64,000 nt of DNA. Source: DATAXP01 sp963708675 (GTDB lineage: Bacteria; Planctomycetota; Planctomycetia; Pirellulales; PNKZ01). The first letter of the stretch is position 1. Each line of letters opens with the position of its first letter. The notes under the pieces are model-generated. The model ran no database searches. It was not told the origin of the DNA and worked only from the letters and a program-made list of their open reading frames with translations. Position numbers and translations under genes: made by a program. Shown here in pieces: positions 32,542-46,008 of this stretch. Where the stretch lies: assembly GCA_963708675.1 (NCBI GenBank), contig CAVPTO010000003.1, positions 620,001 through 684,000 of the forward strand, given 5' to 3'.

Positions 32542-32717
32542 ATGAACACCTATGGCGAATGGAGCGGTTGTAAATGGTGGCTGCGGCGGTCACATCGGAC
32601 GGTAGATCGGCTTTGCCAAAGATAGCGTTTGTGCCGGTCGAGCGCCGACGCTCAATGTATATGGCCAAGCTATGGTTTGCAGTCTACTGCCCCCACAATC
32701 TGGCGGTTTTGCCCTCG

Positions 32718-35700
32718 ATGCTTAGCGATTCGCGATTCACGAATAGGGCTCGTTTTGGCGCATTGCTTGTCGGTCTTGCGCTACCGTGCATCGCGTGCGC
32801 AGTGATCGTCGGCTGGATGACGCACACACCGGCTTTGGTGCAAGTGTTGCCCGCCGCGCCCGCCATGCGCTTCAACACGGCGACCTCTTTCTTCTGGCTG
32901 GGGATAGCGCTCGTTTTCTTGGTGAGTCACCGACTTTGGTTGCCGCGTTGCCTGGGGGCGGCCATCGCGATATTCGCAGCGCTAACTCTCAGCCAAGACT
33001 TATTTGCAATCGATTTGGGGATCGACAATCTGCTCTTCGTCGATTGGGGAGGCATCGGCCCCAACGCCAGCGGTCGCATGGCGACGATCACCTCGATCTG
33101 CTTCATCCTGTCGGGCATGTGCGTCGTTTCGCTCAGCTTTGTGCCCGGACGTCGCTTTCAACCATTGTTCGAGTGCCTGTTCGGCTCCATCGTGTTCGCC
33201 AACGGAGCCGTATCGGCATTCGGATACCTGCTGGGGCTTGAGTCGTCGTACGGATGGGGCGGAAGCCTCGGCATGGCCATCCATACCGCCACCTCGTTCA
33301 CCTTCGTTGGTCTCGCGATCATCGGCCTGGCTTTGGTGCACGAGCGCTGTTGGTCGTCGAGTATCCCAACGTGGCTGCCGTTGCCGGTTTCGCTCTGTGC
33401 AGCGACGGCGGCGTTGGCGCTTTGTCAGGCGCTCTACCTCGACGAGAGCAAACAAACGAGTCAGACCACTCTAGCGCGCGGAAAAACTCGCCACGCAAAT
33501 CTCGATGCGCTTGACGTCGCGAATTCAAAGCACGGAACGAATGGCCCATCGCTGGGCAACGGCCGGCCGACCCTTGCGAAAGTATTGGGGGGCAGACGCC
33601 GAGCAGTCGATGAAGCACTTCATTGATTTTCAGGCGATGGCTTGGATCGATCCCAACGAGCAGGTTGTTTGGCTGGTGCCGAGGTTTCAGTCATCGGGCC
33701 TCATTCATGGCGAAACCCTCCGCGAGAGCAGCAGCGTCAAAGCGCTGCGACTCGCATACGAAAGTCGCAAGACAACGATCACGCCCGCGAGCACGCAGGT
33801 TGCCAGTGGACCGGGCGCACAGATATTCTGCCCGATCTTTCGCGGCGACGAGTTCGAGGGTTACCTCTCGGCCACCTTTGGCGTTCAAGAACTTGTTGCC
33901 GACTTGGGGCGTGAGAGTTTGGCGGCTGGTTATCACGTGGCCATCGTCAACGAAACTCAAACCTTGTTCTGTACTTCGCCTGCGGAAGATGTGAAAGGCC
34001 GCTGGAGCGCATCACCACTCGAACGCGGCGGAATCCATTGGTACGTCAGCATGTGCCTCACGCCACAAGCGGCCGCCGCTCAACGCAGCCGTTTGCCGGT
34101 CGGTGTGCTCTGTTGCGGCGTGCTGTTCGCCATCGTGCTGGGGCTGGCGATTCACTACGCGCTGCGAGCGCAAGAGCGATCGCACGCAGCCGAACGCGCC
34201 TCGGTGGAACTCCGAACGAGTCAGGAGCGATTCGAGCTGGCCGTTCGCGGATCTTCCGACGGAATTTGGGACTGGAACCTCGAAAACGACGAGACGTATT
34301 ATTCGCCGCGGTTCAAGCAGTTACTCGGCTTTCCCGAGTCCGCCTCGATCAACTGGAAGGACCTTCTCCATCCTGAAGACCGCGACAGCACGCTCGCTGC
34401 GCTGAAGTCTCATCTCGAAAACTCGACTCCTTTCGACGTCGCATGCCGACTACGGACGAGCGAGAACACGTCGCGATGGTTTCGTCTTCGCGGCGAGGCA
34501 ACGCATTTGCAATCAGGTAACGCGAGACGAATGGCCGGCTCTCTGTCCGACATTACCGCGCTGAAGGAGGTCGAAGAGAAACTTGCAAGCGCGGCGCTCT
34601 TGGACAAGCTGACAAGTCTTCCGAATTGCGCGCTGCTTCTCGATCGCTTGCAACATTTGATGGCGCGCGCGTCGCGATCGGTCGACTACCACTATGCGGT
34701 GATGTTCATCGACTTCGATCGCTTCAAGATCATCAACGACAGCCTCGGGCACGACGTAGGCGACGCGTTGTTGCGCGAGATCGCCAATCGCTTGCGAAGC
34801 AGCATTCGTTCTGTCGATTCTGTCAGTCGCGTCGCGCTGGGCAATACAACGGCCCGGCTCGGCGGCGACGAATTCGTCATCCTGCTCGACGAGTTGGCCG
34901 ACCCCGGCGACATCCATATTGTCGCACGTCGTTTGCTCGATGCGCTTGCGAAGCCGTATCAGTTAGGCGTCCATGAAGTCCACTCCACGGCAAGCGTTGG
35001 CATCGTGTGCGGAACTTCGGCCTACACCAACGCCGACGAAGTGCTACGCGACGCAGACACGGCGATGTACGAGGCCAAGCGCGCGGGCAAAGCTCGCTAT
35101 GTCGTGTTCGACGAGTCGATGCGCCGGTGCATTCAGCGACGGCTAAAGTTGGAAAACGACTTGCGAAAGGCAATTGGAACCGAGCAGTTGTCGTTGGCTT
35201 TCCAGCCGATCGTTTCGCTTGCCCATCGCGAGATCTATGGCGTGGAAGCCTTGTTGCGATGGCATCATCCGATCGAAGGGATGATCGGGCCTGCCGAGTT
35301 CATTCCCGTCGCCGAAGAATGCGACCTCATTCACACATTGGGTGATTGGGTGCTCAGGACTGGGTGCCTGCAAATGGCAAAATGGATTGAGGCGTTTGGT
35401 TCGCAAGCGCCGGCGATGATCAGCATCAACTTGTCGCGAAAGCAGTTCTCGCGGGCGAGCCTTTACGCCGACATTCGGCAGGCTCTGATCGACACGGGCC
35501 TTCCGACCAATCACTTGCAACTCGAGATTACAGAAGTCGCGTTTAACAGCGACGCTGCGGCAGCCGTGACGACGATGCACGCCCTGCGCGAACTTGGCGT
35601 GCACCTGGCGGTCGATGACTTCGGCACCGGCGCCTCCACCTTCGCCGCTGTCCACGAGTTTCCGATCGACATGCTCAAGATCGATCGTTCGTTCCTCTCC

Positions 35701-35940
35701 GGGATCGAAGACTCACCGGATACGGTCGTCATGATCCAGGCGCTGAAAGCTCTGGCCGACAGCCTCGACATCACGATGGTTGCCGAAGGCGTAGAGACGC
35801 AATCTCAGGTTGCGTTGCTCGAGGAACTCGGTTGCCAATTCGCGCAGGGATACTACTTCGCGAAGCCGATGCCGGCAGCCGACTTTGAATCGTTCGTGAG
35901 CCAACGTCTTTGTGGATCGAGCGTTGCAAGTGCGACTTAG
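32718..35940 (+). CDS. Membrane sensor diguanylate cyclase/phosphodiesterase (GGDEF-EAL), frameshifted
   Basis: A roughly 1070-residue cyclic-di-GMP enzyme. In order: an N-terminal integral membrane region (to about residue 250, several hydrophobic segments); an extracytoplasmic CHASE-like region (about 262-455); one membrane segment (VLCCGVLFAIVLGLAIHYAL, about 462-482); PAS (RFELAVRGSSDGIWDWNLEND); GGDEF with intact RLGGDEFVILL; and EAL with YGVEALLRW plus DDFGTG. Both catalytic motifs are intact. The frame breaks at about 33475-33487 in GCGCGCGGAAAAA; inserting one GC dinucleotide or dropping one A joins the halves. ATG 32718 is the likely start, though its ribosome site is weak. The TAG stop lies inside the palindromic element at 35937. 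Confidence 0.83.
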
Positions 35941-36041
35941 AAGGTGTTTCAGAACCTGCTTAGCCGGGTCGTCCACGACCCGGATTCCGCCCCATGGACG
36001 GGGCGGCTAAGCGAGAACCAGGTTCGGAAACAGCTTCTTAG
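35937..36041. repeat. 105-bp palindromic MITE-like element
   Basis: The ends are imperfect inverted repeats of about 23 bases: TTAGAAGGTGTTTCAGAACCTG on the left, and the complement of the right end begins TAAGAAGCTGTTTCCGAACC. Inside are nested palindromes: CTTAGCCG against CGGCTAAG, GGGTCGTCCACGACCC and GCCCCATGGACGGGGC. It is non-coding, could fold into a long branched hairpin, and supplies the stop codon of the GGDEF-EAL gene. It may be a small transposon-derived or REP-type repeat. No target duplication was recognised with certainty. Confidence 0.65.
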
Positions 36042-36073
36042 CGGCCGCACCGAGTTGCGACGCGCCGCAAGTG

Positions 36074-38096
36074 TTATCGTCGGAACGTCAGCTTCTCGGC
36101 GTCGCCGATGGGTGCGAACGACAGCGTGTTGTCGTCCTTCAGAGCGATCTCGCTGATCATCGTGCCGCCGGTGTCGGGCTGCATCACGAGGTTGTTGCCG
36201 CGCACGGAATAGCGCCCGTCACCGACTGAGGCCTGCCATCTTGGACAAACTTCCAAGTGAAGGCGTCGTCGGCTCCAAGATTCAGATCGAATTCGCCGTC
36301 GGGTTGCTTGGCCGACCACGCGCCTTGCAGCTTTTCCATCGGCCAGGCGGGCTTCGCCAAGTCTGGCGGCGCGGCAGTTGTCGTCGATGCGACGGCTGAT
36401 GCAGGAACCGCGGGCTCCGGACCGTACATCTTCAACAGTTCCGAGGAGAGTTGATCCTTCGGCTCGAGCTGAACGACCTGCGTGAGCATCTTGACGGCCG
36501 CGTCCTTTTGATCGCACGTCAGATACTGATAGGCCAACAGAAACCGGTCGTCGGCCGACTGCGGATCGGCCTTCACGGCGGTTTCGAGCTTGCGAAGCTG
36601 ACCGGTATAGACGTCGGGATTCGAGTACAGGCTGCTCATCGTTGTCCAATCCCAACCGGGGCCCGCAGCAAGCACCGCGTGAATCGTCGCGGCGGCCTCG
36701 TTGTAGCGGCCGAGCGCGAACAAACACAGGCTGCGAAACTCGTTGATCGCCGCGTCGCTCGGAGCGATCGCCAACGCTTGATCGGTCAGTTGCAACGCCT
36801 GTTGGAACTGGTCGCTGTGGAAGGCCATGCGGGCCTGATCGAACGTTTGCGTCAACGGATCGGCGGCGCCGCCGATGGCAGCGACGTTGGCGGTTTCATA
36901 GTTCGGATCGCCGATGATCGGTTGATTGTAGGCGACGGGGTAACTCGCGCCGCCACCGTAGTACGGGTTGTAGTAATTGCCGACGCCCATCGTCCACGCG
37001 ACGGCGTTAAGGCCCCACATCGTCGCGCCGAAGCCCATCGCGACAGGATACCGATTCCACAAGTAGTCCCAACGTCCGTTGCCCCAACAGGGTCCGTAGC
37101 CGTTGTACCAACCCCAATTGCGCGACCAATGACCGGCCGGGCCGCCAGCCCCCGCCCATCCATAAGCACCATTGGCACCGACGACGCCGCCATGTCCCCA
37201 GACGTTGCCGTTCGGCCCCCATCCGACGGTGTGACCATACGCGCCGTTGGCTCCGATGCCGGTGGTGTGTCCCCAATGTCCGCCGTCCGCGCCCACGCGC
37301 CGGTGTGCCCCCAATATCCATTCGGACCCCAGAAGCCGACATGATTGATTTGTCCGCCGTTGGGACCAGCCCACGAGTGCCAATCGCCGTTGCCCCAATT
37401 CTGATTCATCTGATCGAATTGATGGTTGAGGTTCTGATGACGATCGGGCACCGAGTTGGCAGGAAAACGAGTTCCCGCTGCACCCTCACCGGGACGCGTG
37501 TTCATGCCGGTAAGGCGCTCGCCCGCGCCGCCAGCGCCTGGCCGCAGTGCGGTGACCGGCGAACGTTCGCCCGCGCCGCCAGCACCGCCGGGGCCAAGAT
37601 TGCCGAGACGATTCGCGCCAAGGCCCGGAAGATTCGCCGTGTTCGCGCCGGGATTCACTCCGCCACCGGGCAGATTCGGCCGAGCGTTGCCACCGGGTCG
37701 GAAGTCGCCAGCAGGCCGAAGCTCCTGCCGATTGCCTCCCGCCAACTCGGGACGCGTGATGCTACCCTCGGGATGAATCTGCGATCGTGCGCCCGTCTGA
37801 ACGCCCCCGCCGCCAGCGCCAGGCATGTGAACGACGTTCGCTCTCTGGTCGCTGGCACCGAACGATCCACCGGTAGAACGATTGAACGACTGCGTTTGCG
37901 GTCTCTGGACTGCGGGCGCCGATCTTGCCTGTGGCTGAAAGCCACCGCCCGAAAGTCCGCCGCCGCCGCCCCGAGCGCCACCACCACCGCCCCCCATGCC
38001 GCCGCGACTCCAGGCGAGATTGGGGGCGCAAAGCGTCGCGATCAGTGCGAGCGCTGCACAAGCGCGAAACCGCAAGCGGAGTGTCATCATCGTCAC
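36074..38096 (-). CDS. Exported Gly/Asn-rich TPR protein (two frameshifts)
   Basis: An exported protein of about 674 residues. The signal peptide is FRACAALALIATLCAPNLAWS, followed by a Gly-run head and Pro/Gly/Asn-rich repeats. Next come aromatic/Gly repeats of the type GxNGAYGHT and WGPNGxWGH (about 37060-37400), a hydrophobic GFGATMWGLNAVAWTMG stretch, and a TPR region (FDQARMAFHSDQFQQALQLTDQALAIAPSD, ADDRFLLAYQYLTCDQKDAAVKMLTQV). It ends in a small beta domain (LQGAWSAKQPDGEFDLNLG ... SFAPIGDAEKLTF). Two breaks are needed: near 37293 in GGCGCGTGGG and near 36230. Resembles planctomycete cell-surface TPR proteins; function unknown. Confidence 0.75.
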
Positions 38097-38107
38097 CTGA
38101 GATTTGA

Positions 38108-39028
38108 TTACTGGATTGATACGTCCACGCTCGCCGCGGGAGGTTGGCGAACCACGCGACTCGTGATCGATGGCAGCGTCACGCCGCCGCGAACGCGTTG
38201 ATTTTGAGTGATCGTTAATGCGTCGTCATCGTGCGTGTACGACAACAACGTCGCGACGCGCGAACCTTCGGCATCGACGCCATGCAACGAGACGGACCAC
38301 GAGCCGTCGTCATCGGCCGTCCACCAGCCGTCGGCGAACCCGCCCGTCGAATCGAAGATCCACGAACGGAACTGCTTCCGCTCGGCATCCCAACCGACAC
38401 GATGTGAACCCGTCTTCGCGTCACCGCTCGGGTGGCGTGCGGTGAAGTGCGCGAGCAACGCTGTGCCGTCGTGGGTCCACTTCCACTCGGTGTTCACGAC
38501 GCTGTCGGGGTTCTCCTCGCGCCAACGGCCGAGCAACCACGCCAACGATTTCAAGCGGTCATGGGCCGATACTGCCGGCTCCGACAACTCGCGCACGCTG
38601 GCCATCAGCCACGAGCCGTCCGGCTGCCGAAGATGAGTGGCCGTGTAACGCGTCTGCGTCGAGGCGTCGTCCTCGTTCGAGCGAAACGTCGAAACGCCAT
38701 CCTCGACGACGAGCCCAGCCGCCACCGGACGGATCGACACCAACTCGATGGCGACCTTCCCAGGCGGACCTGCCGCGAACGTCGCGCTCAACTCGGCCTC
38801 GATGGCCGCGCGACCGTGAAACACCGTCCCGTCAGCGTTGACGTACTCGGCCTCAGCCGTAAAGAGTGCCGCGATGGCCTTGGCGTCTTGTTTTGCGAAG
38901 GCCTCGGCAAACTTGTCGGCTGACTGCGAAATGGCTGCCTGCAACGCGTCGGCGCTATCGGCGGCAAAAACCGTGTTCGCCATCAGCACTGCGCAAAACG
39001 TCACCGCGACCCACGATCTCCACGACAT
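38108..39028 (-). CDS. Exported SnoaL/NTF2-like (DUF4440-type) protein with lipocalin-like C-terminus
   Basis: A 306-residue exported protein. The signal peptide is WVAVTFCAVLMANTVFA. The first domain (LQAAISQSADKFAEAFAKQDAKAIAALFTAEAEYVNADGTVFHGRAAIEAEL) is an NTF2-like fold as in the SgcJ/EcaC group. The second half (LKSLAWLLGRWREE...TEWKWTHDGTALLAHF...FRSWIFDSTGGFADGWW) resembles DUF1579-like small beta-barrels. Catalytic residues are not evident, so ligand binding is more likely than a named reaction. The ATG at 39028 has GGAG upstream and starts the signal peptide. It precedes the TPR gene by 11 bases, suggesting an operon. Confidence 0.82.
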   Translation of the reverse strand: MSWRSWVAVTFCAVLMANTVFAADSADALQAAISQSADKFAEAFAKQDAKAIAALFTAEAEYVNADGTVFHGRAAIEAELSATFAAGPPGKVAIELVSIRPVAAGLVVEDGVSTFRSNEDDASTQTRYTATHLRQPDGSWLMASVRELSEPAVSAHDRLKSLAWLLGRWREENPDSVVNTEWKWTHDGTALLAHFTARHPSGDAKTGSHRVGWDAERKQFRSWIFDSTGGFADGWWTADDDGSWSVSLHGVDAEGSRVATLLSYTHDDDALTITQNQRVRGGVTLPSITSRVVRQPPAASVDVSIQ

Positions 39029-39150
39029 GAGAACGGCTCCATGAGAAGATGCATCACGAACGCGACGCGCCTCTGAGTATATCCGTTCGACAGCCGAACG
39101 CGAGAAAATCGTCCGCGAGCGGCCGACGCCATGTTGCAATCGCGTTAGCC

Positions 39151-40935
39151 TTAGCCTTCGAGCTCGGCCTGCAACTCGCACCAGCGGTTTTCGAGGTCGG
39201 CAAGTTGCGTAGTCAGGCTGACCACTTCGTTGTGCAAACGCAGTGCTTCGGTCGGATCGGAACATTGCAGCAACGCGTCGTTCGACTTCCGCTTCTGATC
39301 GTCGAGCGTGGCGATCGACCGTTCGACCGTTTTCAGTTCCTTCTGAACGTCGCGTTCACTGCGACGCGGCTTTTGCGGAGGCGTCTTCGAAGATTTGCCC
39401 GCCTTGGGATTGGCGGTCGCTTTCTTCGAAGCCTGTTCGCGCTCGCCGTCGTCGATCTCTTTGTTGACCGAATAGAGGTAAGCGTCGTAATCGCCGCGGT
39501 AATTGATCACACGCCCATCGCGGACTTCGACGATGCACGTGGCCACCTGCTTCATAAAGTGCCGATCGTGGCTGGTGAAGACCACCGTCCCTTGATATTC
39601 GAGCAAAGCGTCGGCCAGCGCCTCGACCGTATCGACGTCGAGATGATTTCCCGGTTCGTCGAGCACGAGGATGTTGTATTGACTCAGCAACAGGCCTGCG
39701 AGACACAACCTCGCGCGCTCGCCGCCAGAGAGAACCGCGACGCGCTTCTTCACCGCTTCGCCACGAAACAGCAACGCGCCAGCGAGATCGAGAATCGCCT
39801 GGTCCTTCGTTCCCGGCGCCGCCGTGTACTCGAGATATTCGAGCACTGTCTTCTGCTCGGGCAAGCTGGTGTATACGTGTTGAGCGTACACGCCAATATT
39901 GCAACCGTGGCCCCAACGCACCTGGCCGGCCTTCGGCTCGAGCGACTCGACGATCGTGCGCAGAAACGTCGTCTTGCCTTGACCGTTGTCGCCGACGATG
40001 GCGGCCCGCGAACCGTGATCGATCTCAAGGTCGATGCCGCTGGCGATGCTCCGCTCGGGATAACCAATCTCCAAATCGCGACAGCGCAGCGCAGGGCCCT
40101 TGCGAGGATCAACGATCGGCGCACGAATGCGGGCGGTCACTTCGTCGCCATCAACGTCGCTCACTTCGAGCCGTTCGAGCTGTTTGCTCTTCGACCGGGC
40201 ACGCGTCGCGGTGCTGGCGCGGGCTTTGTTCTTGGCGATGAACTCTTCGAGCTGACGACGCTTGGCCAGAACGCTCGCGTTGCTTCGCTCGTCGGTTTCG
40301 CGCTTCTGTTTCTGGAATTCGAGGAAGCTGTCGACCTTGCCCGGGAACATCGTCAGCTTGCCGCGCGTCAGATCGAGCGTGTGGTCGCACGTCGCGCCGA
40401 GAAATGCCCGATCGTGCGAGACGATCAGACAGGCTTCTTTGAAACCGCGCAAAAAATGTTCGAGCAAAATCTGCGTGCGCAGATCGAGGAAGTTCGTTGG
40501 CTCGTCGAGCAGCAGCAGGTTCGGCTCGTGCAGCAGCAGCGCCGCCAACTTCACGCGCGTCTGCCAACCGCCCGAGAGTTTCGCTACCGGCCCTTCGAGA
40601 TACGAGCCCTTCAGCTCGAATTGCCCCGCCACCTCGCCGCACTTCCAGTCGGGCTGACCGCTGTCGCGCATGAGAAAGTCGAGGCTTGTCTCGCCGGGCA
40701 CAAACGGGTCGTGCTGACGCAGATAGCCGAGCCGCAGCTTCGGATGTCGGATCACTTCACCGGTGTCCAACTCCTCTTCGCCAAGCAACACGCGCAGCAG
40801 CGTGCTTTTGCCGGCCCCGTTGCGACCGACGAACCCAACCTTATAGTCGTCGGTGATCGTCGCTTCGGCGCTGTCGAGCAGCACCTGGTCGCCGTAACTC
40901 TTCGACGCGTTCTTGATTTGCAGCAATACAGCCAT
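39151..40935 (-). CDS. ABC-F family ATP-binding protein
   Basis: A 594-residue soluble duplicated ABC ATPase without membrane domains. Walker A motifs are GRNGAGKST and GDNGQGKTT, signatures LSGGWQTRVKLAALL and LSGGERARLCLAGLL, and Walker B LLLLDEPTNFLDL and ILVLDEPGNHLDV. The second GDN/GEPGNH variants are slightly unusual. The C-terminus is a charged coiled-coil-like arm (PQKPRRSERDVQKELKTVERSIATLDDQ). ABC-F proteins act on the ribosome to relieve stalling or give antibiotic protection. It lies divergent from a second ABC-F gene 176 bases away; which housekeeping type (EttA, Uup, YbiT) each represents cannot be decided here. Confidence 0.92.
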   Translation of the reverse strand: MAVLLQIKNASKSYGDQVLLDSAEATITDDYKVGFVGRNGAGKSTLLRVLLGEEELDTGEVIRHPKLRLGYLRQHDPFVPGETSLDFLMRDSGQPDWKCGEVAGQFELKGSYLEGPVAKLSGGWQTRVKLAALLLHEPNLLLLDEPTNFLDLRTQILLEHFLRGFKEACLIVSHDRAFLGATCDHTLDLTRGKLTMFPGKVDSFLEFQKQKRETDERSNASVLAKRRQLEEFIAKNKARASTATRARSKSKQLERLEVSDVDGDEVTARIRAPIVDPRKGPALRCRDLEIGYPERSIASGIDLEIDHGSRAAIVGDNGQGKTTFLRTIVESLEPKAGQVRWGHGCNIGVYAQHVYTSLPEQKTVLEYLEYTAAPGTKDQAILDLAGALLFRGEAVKKRVAVLSGGERARLCLAGLLLSQYNILVLDEPGNHLDVDTVEALADALLEYQGTVVFTSHDRHFMKQVATCIVEVRDGRVINYRGDYDAYLYSVNKEIDDGEREQASKKATANPKAGKSSKTPPQKPRRSERDVQKELKTVERSIATLDDQKRKSNDALLQCSDPTEALRLHNEVVSLTTQLADLENRWCELQAELEG

Positions 40936-41111
40936 CGTTCACTTTTCTCGTTCGGCTATCGTAGGCGCGAAGCTCGCGATCGTAAACCCGTTTTGGGCGA
41001 GTCGAATCGCGCGTCGCGATAGCATCGCACCTCACCGACACGCCTCGCTTTCGCTATGATCGGGGGGTTGCGAGGCCGTGGTCGATCACACGTGAACGAG
41101 GCGCGATTGCG

Positions 41112-42917
41112 TTGTTGTTAGGCAGTCAGTCCATCAGTAAGTCGTTTGTGGCCGATCCGCTGTTCGAGGACATCTCGATTGAGGTGACCGACGGCGAACG
41201 TCTGGGATTGATCGGCCCGAACGGATCCGGCAAGAGCACGCTGCTTCGCATCCTCGCAGGAAGGATCGAACCCGATCATGGCGTCTGCACGCGTCGCCGC
41301 GGCGTCCGCGTCGGGTACCTTCCGCAGGAGGACACTTTCGATGCCGCCGCGACGGTCGAACAGGTGCTCCTTCAAGCCTTGAACGAGCACCACCTCGAAG
41401 ATTACGAGCGTGCGACGCAAGTCGCGATCATGCTCGGCAAGTTTGGATTCACCGAACCTACGAAGCCGGCGGATGAACTCTCGGGCGGCTGGCGCAAACG
41501 GCTGGCACTAGCACGCGAGCTGATCCAAGAGCCCGACATCCTGCTGCTCGACGAGCCGACGAACCACCTCGATCTCGACGGCATCTTGTGGCTCGAAGGT
41601 CTGCTGTCGAACGCAACGTTCGCATTCGTGCTCGTCAGCCACGACCGTTATTTGCTCGAGAAGGTGACGAATCGTGTCGTCGAGTTGAACCGCGTTTATC
41701 CGCAGGGGTATTTTCGCGCCTCGGGCAACTACAGCGAGTTTCTCGTCAAGCGCGAAGACTTTCTACACAGCCAGGCTCGCGAACAAGAGACGCTCGCCAA
41801 CCTCGTGCGGCGCGAAATCGAATGGCTGCGACGCGGTCCGCCGGCGCGCACCACGAAGAGTCAATCGCGCATCGACCGCGCGGGCGAAATGATCAGTAAC
41901 CTCCGCGAACTCGGCGAGCGAAACTCGCAACTGCGGACGGTCGACATTCAGTTCGCCGAGACAGGTCGCAAGGCCAACAAGCTGCTCGTCGCGGAAAACC
42001 TGTCGTTCGCCTACGAAGGCCGCGAACTGTTTCACGACGTGGAGTTTCTTCTCGCCCCCGGCGACCGCCTCGGCCTGCTCGGCGCCAACGGAAGCGGCAA
42101 GACGACGCTCATGCGGCTCCTCTCCGGCGAGCTGCAACCCAAAACTGGCACGATCAAACAAGCACGCAACCTGTCGGTCGCCTGGTTCGATCAGAATCGC
42201 CAACAGCTCGATCGCGAGCAGACGCTGCGGCGAGCGCTCTGCGAACACGGCGAGTCGGTGCAATACCGTGGTCAGTCGGTACACGTCACCGCCTGGGCCA
42301 AGCGCTTCCTGTTTCGCGTCGAGCAACTCGACACGCAAGTCGGCCGACTGTCGGGTGGCGAGCAGGCACGCATCCTCATCGCGAACCTCATGCTCCGGCC
42401 CGCCGATATTCTTCTGCTCGACGAGCCGACGAACGACCTCGACATCGCTTCACTCGAAGTCCTTGAAGACAGCCTGTCGCAGTTTCCCGGCGCGATCGTG
42501 TTGATCACGCACGACCGGTTCATGCTTGATCGGCTGTCGACCGTGATTCTCGGATTCGACGCCGACGGAAGCGGACATCTCTACTCCGACTATCGCCAGT
42601 GGCTTGCCGCACAGGCCGAGCGATCGCCTGAACCGCCGGCAAGCGCGCCGAAAAAGCAACCAACGGCCGCCGCCGCGAAGCCCGTCAAGCTCTCGTACCA
42701 GCAGCAGCGCGAGCTGAGTCAAATCGAAGCGCGCATCGCCGAAGCGGAACAGGCCGTCACTCGACTTCACGAGTCACTCACCGCCTTAGCCGTCAGTGGC
42801 GACTACAAGCGTCTGACCGCCGAAGGCGCCGAGCTCGAAACCGCCACCGCCGCCGTCGAAGCGCTCTATCGCCGCTGGGAAGAGTTGGAAGCCCTACGCG
42901 GCGGCAAAGAAGCGTGA
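41112..42917 (+). CDS. ABC-F family ATP-binding protein (Uup-like)
   Basis: A 601-residue duplicated ABC ATPase. Walker A motifs are GPNGSGKST and GANGSGKTT, signatures LSGGWRKRLALAREL and LSGGEQARILIANLM, and Walker B LLLDEPTNHLDL and LLLDEPTNDLDI. A long C-terminal coiled coil (LSYQQQRELSQIEARIAEAEQAVTRLHESL) resembles the DNA-binding arm of Uup. It starts at TTG 41112; no better in-frame ATG exists before the first Walker motif. Uup-like proteins act on ribosomes and influence transposon excision and replication-related DNA structures. Divergent from the other ABC-F gene. Confidence 0.92.
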   Translation: MLLGSQSISKSFVADPLFEDISIEVTDGERLGLIGPNGSGKSTLLRILAGRIEPDHGVCTRRRGVRVGYLPQEDTFDAAATVEQVLLQALNEHHLEDYERATQVAIMLGKFGFTEPTKPADELSGGWRKRLALARELIQEPDILLLDEPTNHLDLDGILWLEGLLSNATFAFVLVSHDRYLLEKVTNRVVELNRVYPQGYFRASGNYSEFLVKREDFLHSQAREQETLANLVRREIEWLRRGPPARTTKSQSRIDRAGEMISNLRELGERNSQLRTVDIQFAETGRKANKLLVAENLSFAYEGRELFHDVEFLLAPGDRLGLLGANGSGKTTLMRLLSGELQPKTGTIKQARNLSVAWFDQNRQQLDREQTLRRALCEHGESVQYRGQSVHVTAWAKRFLFRVEQLDTQVGRLSGGEQARILIANLMLRPADILLLDEPTNDLDIASLEVLEDSLSQFPGAIVLITHDRFMLDRLSTVILGFDADGSGHLYSDYRQWLAAQAERSPEPPASAPKKQPTAAAAKPVKLSYQQQRELSQIEARIAEAEQAVTRLHESLTALAVSGDYKRLTAEGAELETATAAVEALYRRWEELEALRGGKEA

Positions 42918-43086
42918 GACGCGAAAACGCGAGGAAACCGGTCGATAATCGCCCGACGGCGCTTATTTCTTGGCGCAAGTAGGCAGGCGCAGTAGATTCA
43001 AGTTCCCACCGCGACAAACATCTGAACTCAGCGTCGAACCGCGTCCACGTCGCCCCACGCCACAACTCCTGCAGGTGCATCCGACG

Positions 43087-46006
<2,920 letters not shown>

Positions 46007-46008
46007 GC

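Noticed and set aside
39049..41022. A 657-codon plus-strand open frame
   Set aside because: It lies wholly opposite an intact ABC-F gene with all Walker and signature motifs; GC-rich codon bias leaves the antisense frame open.
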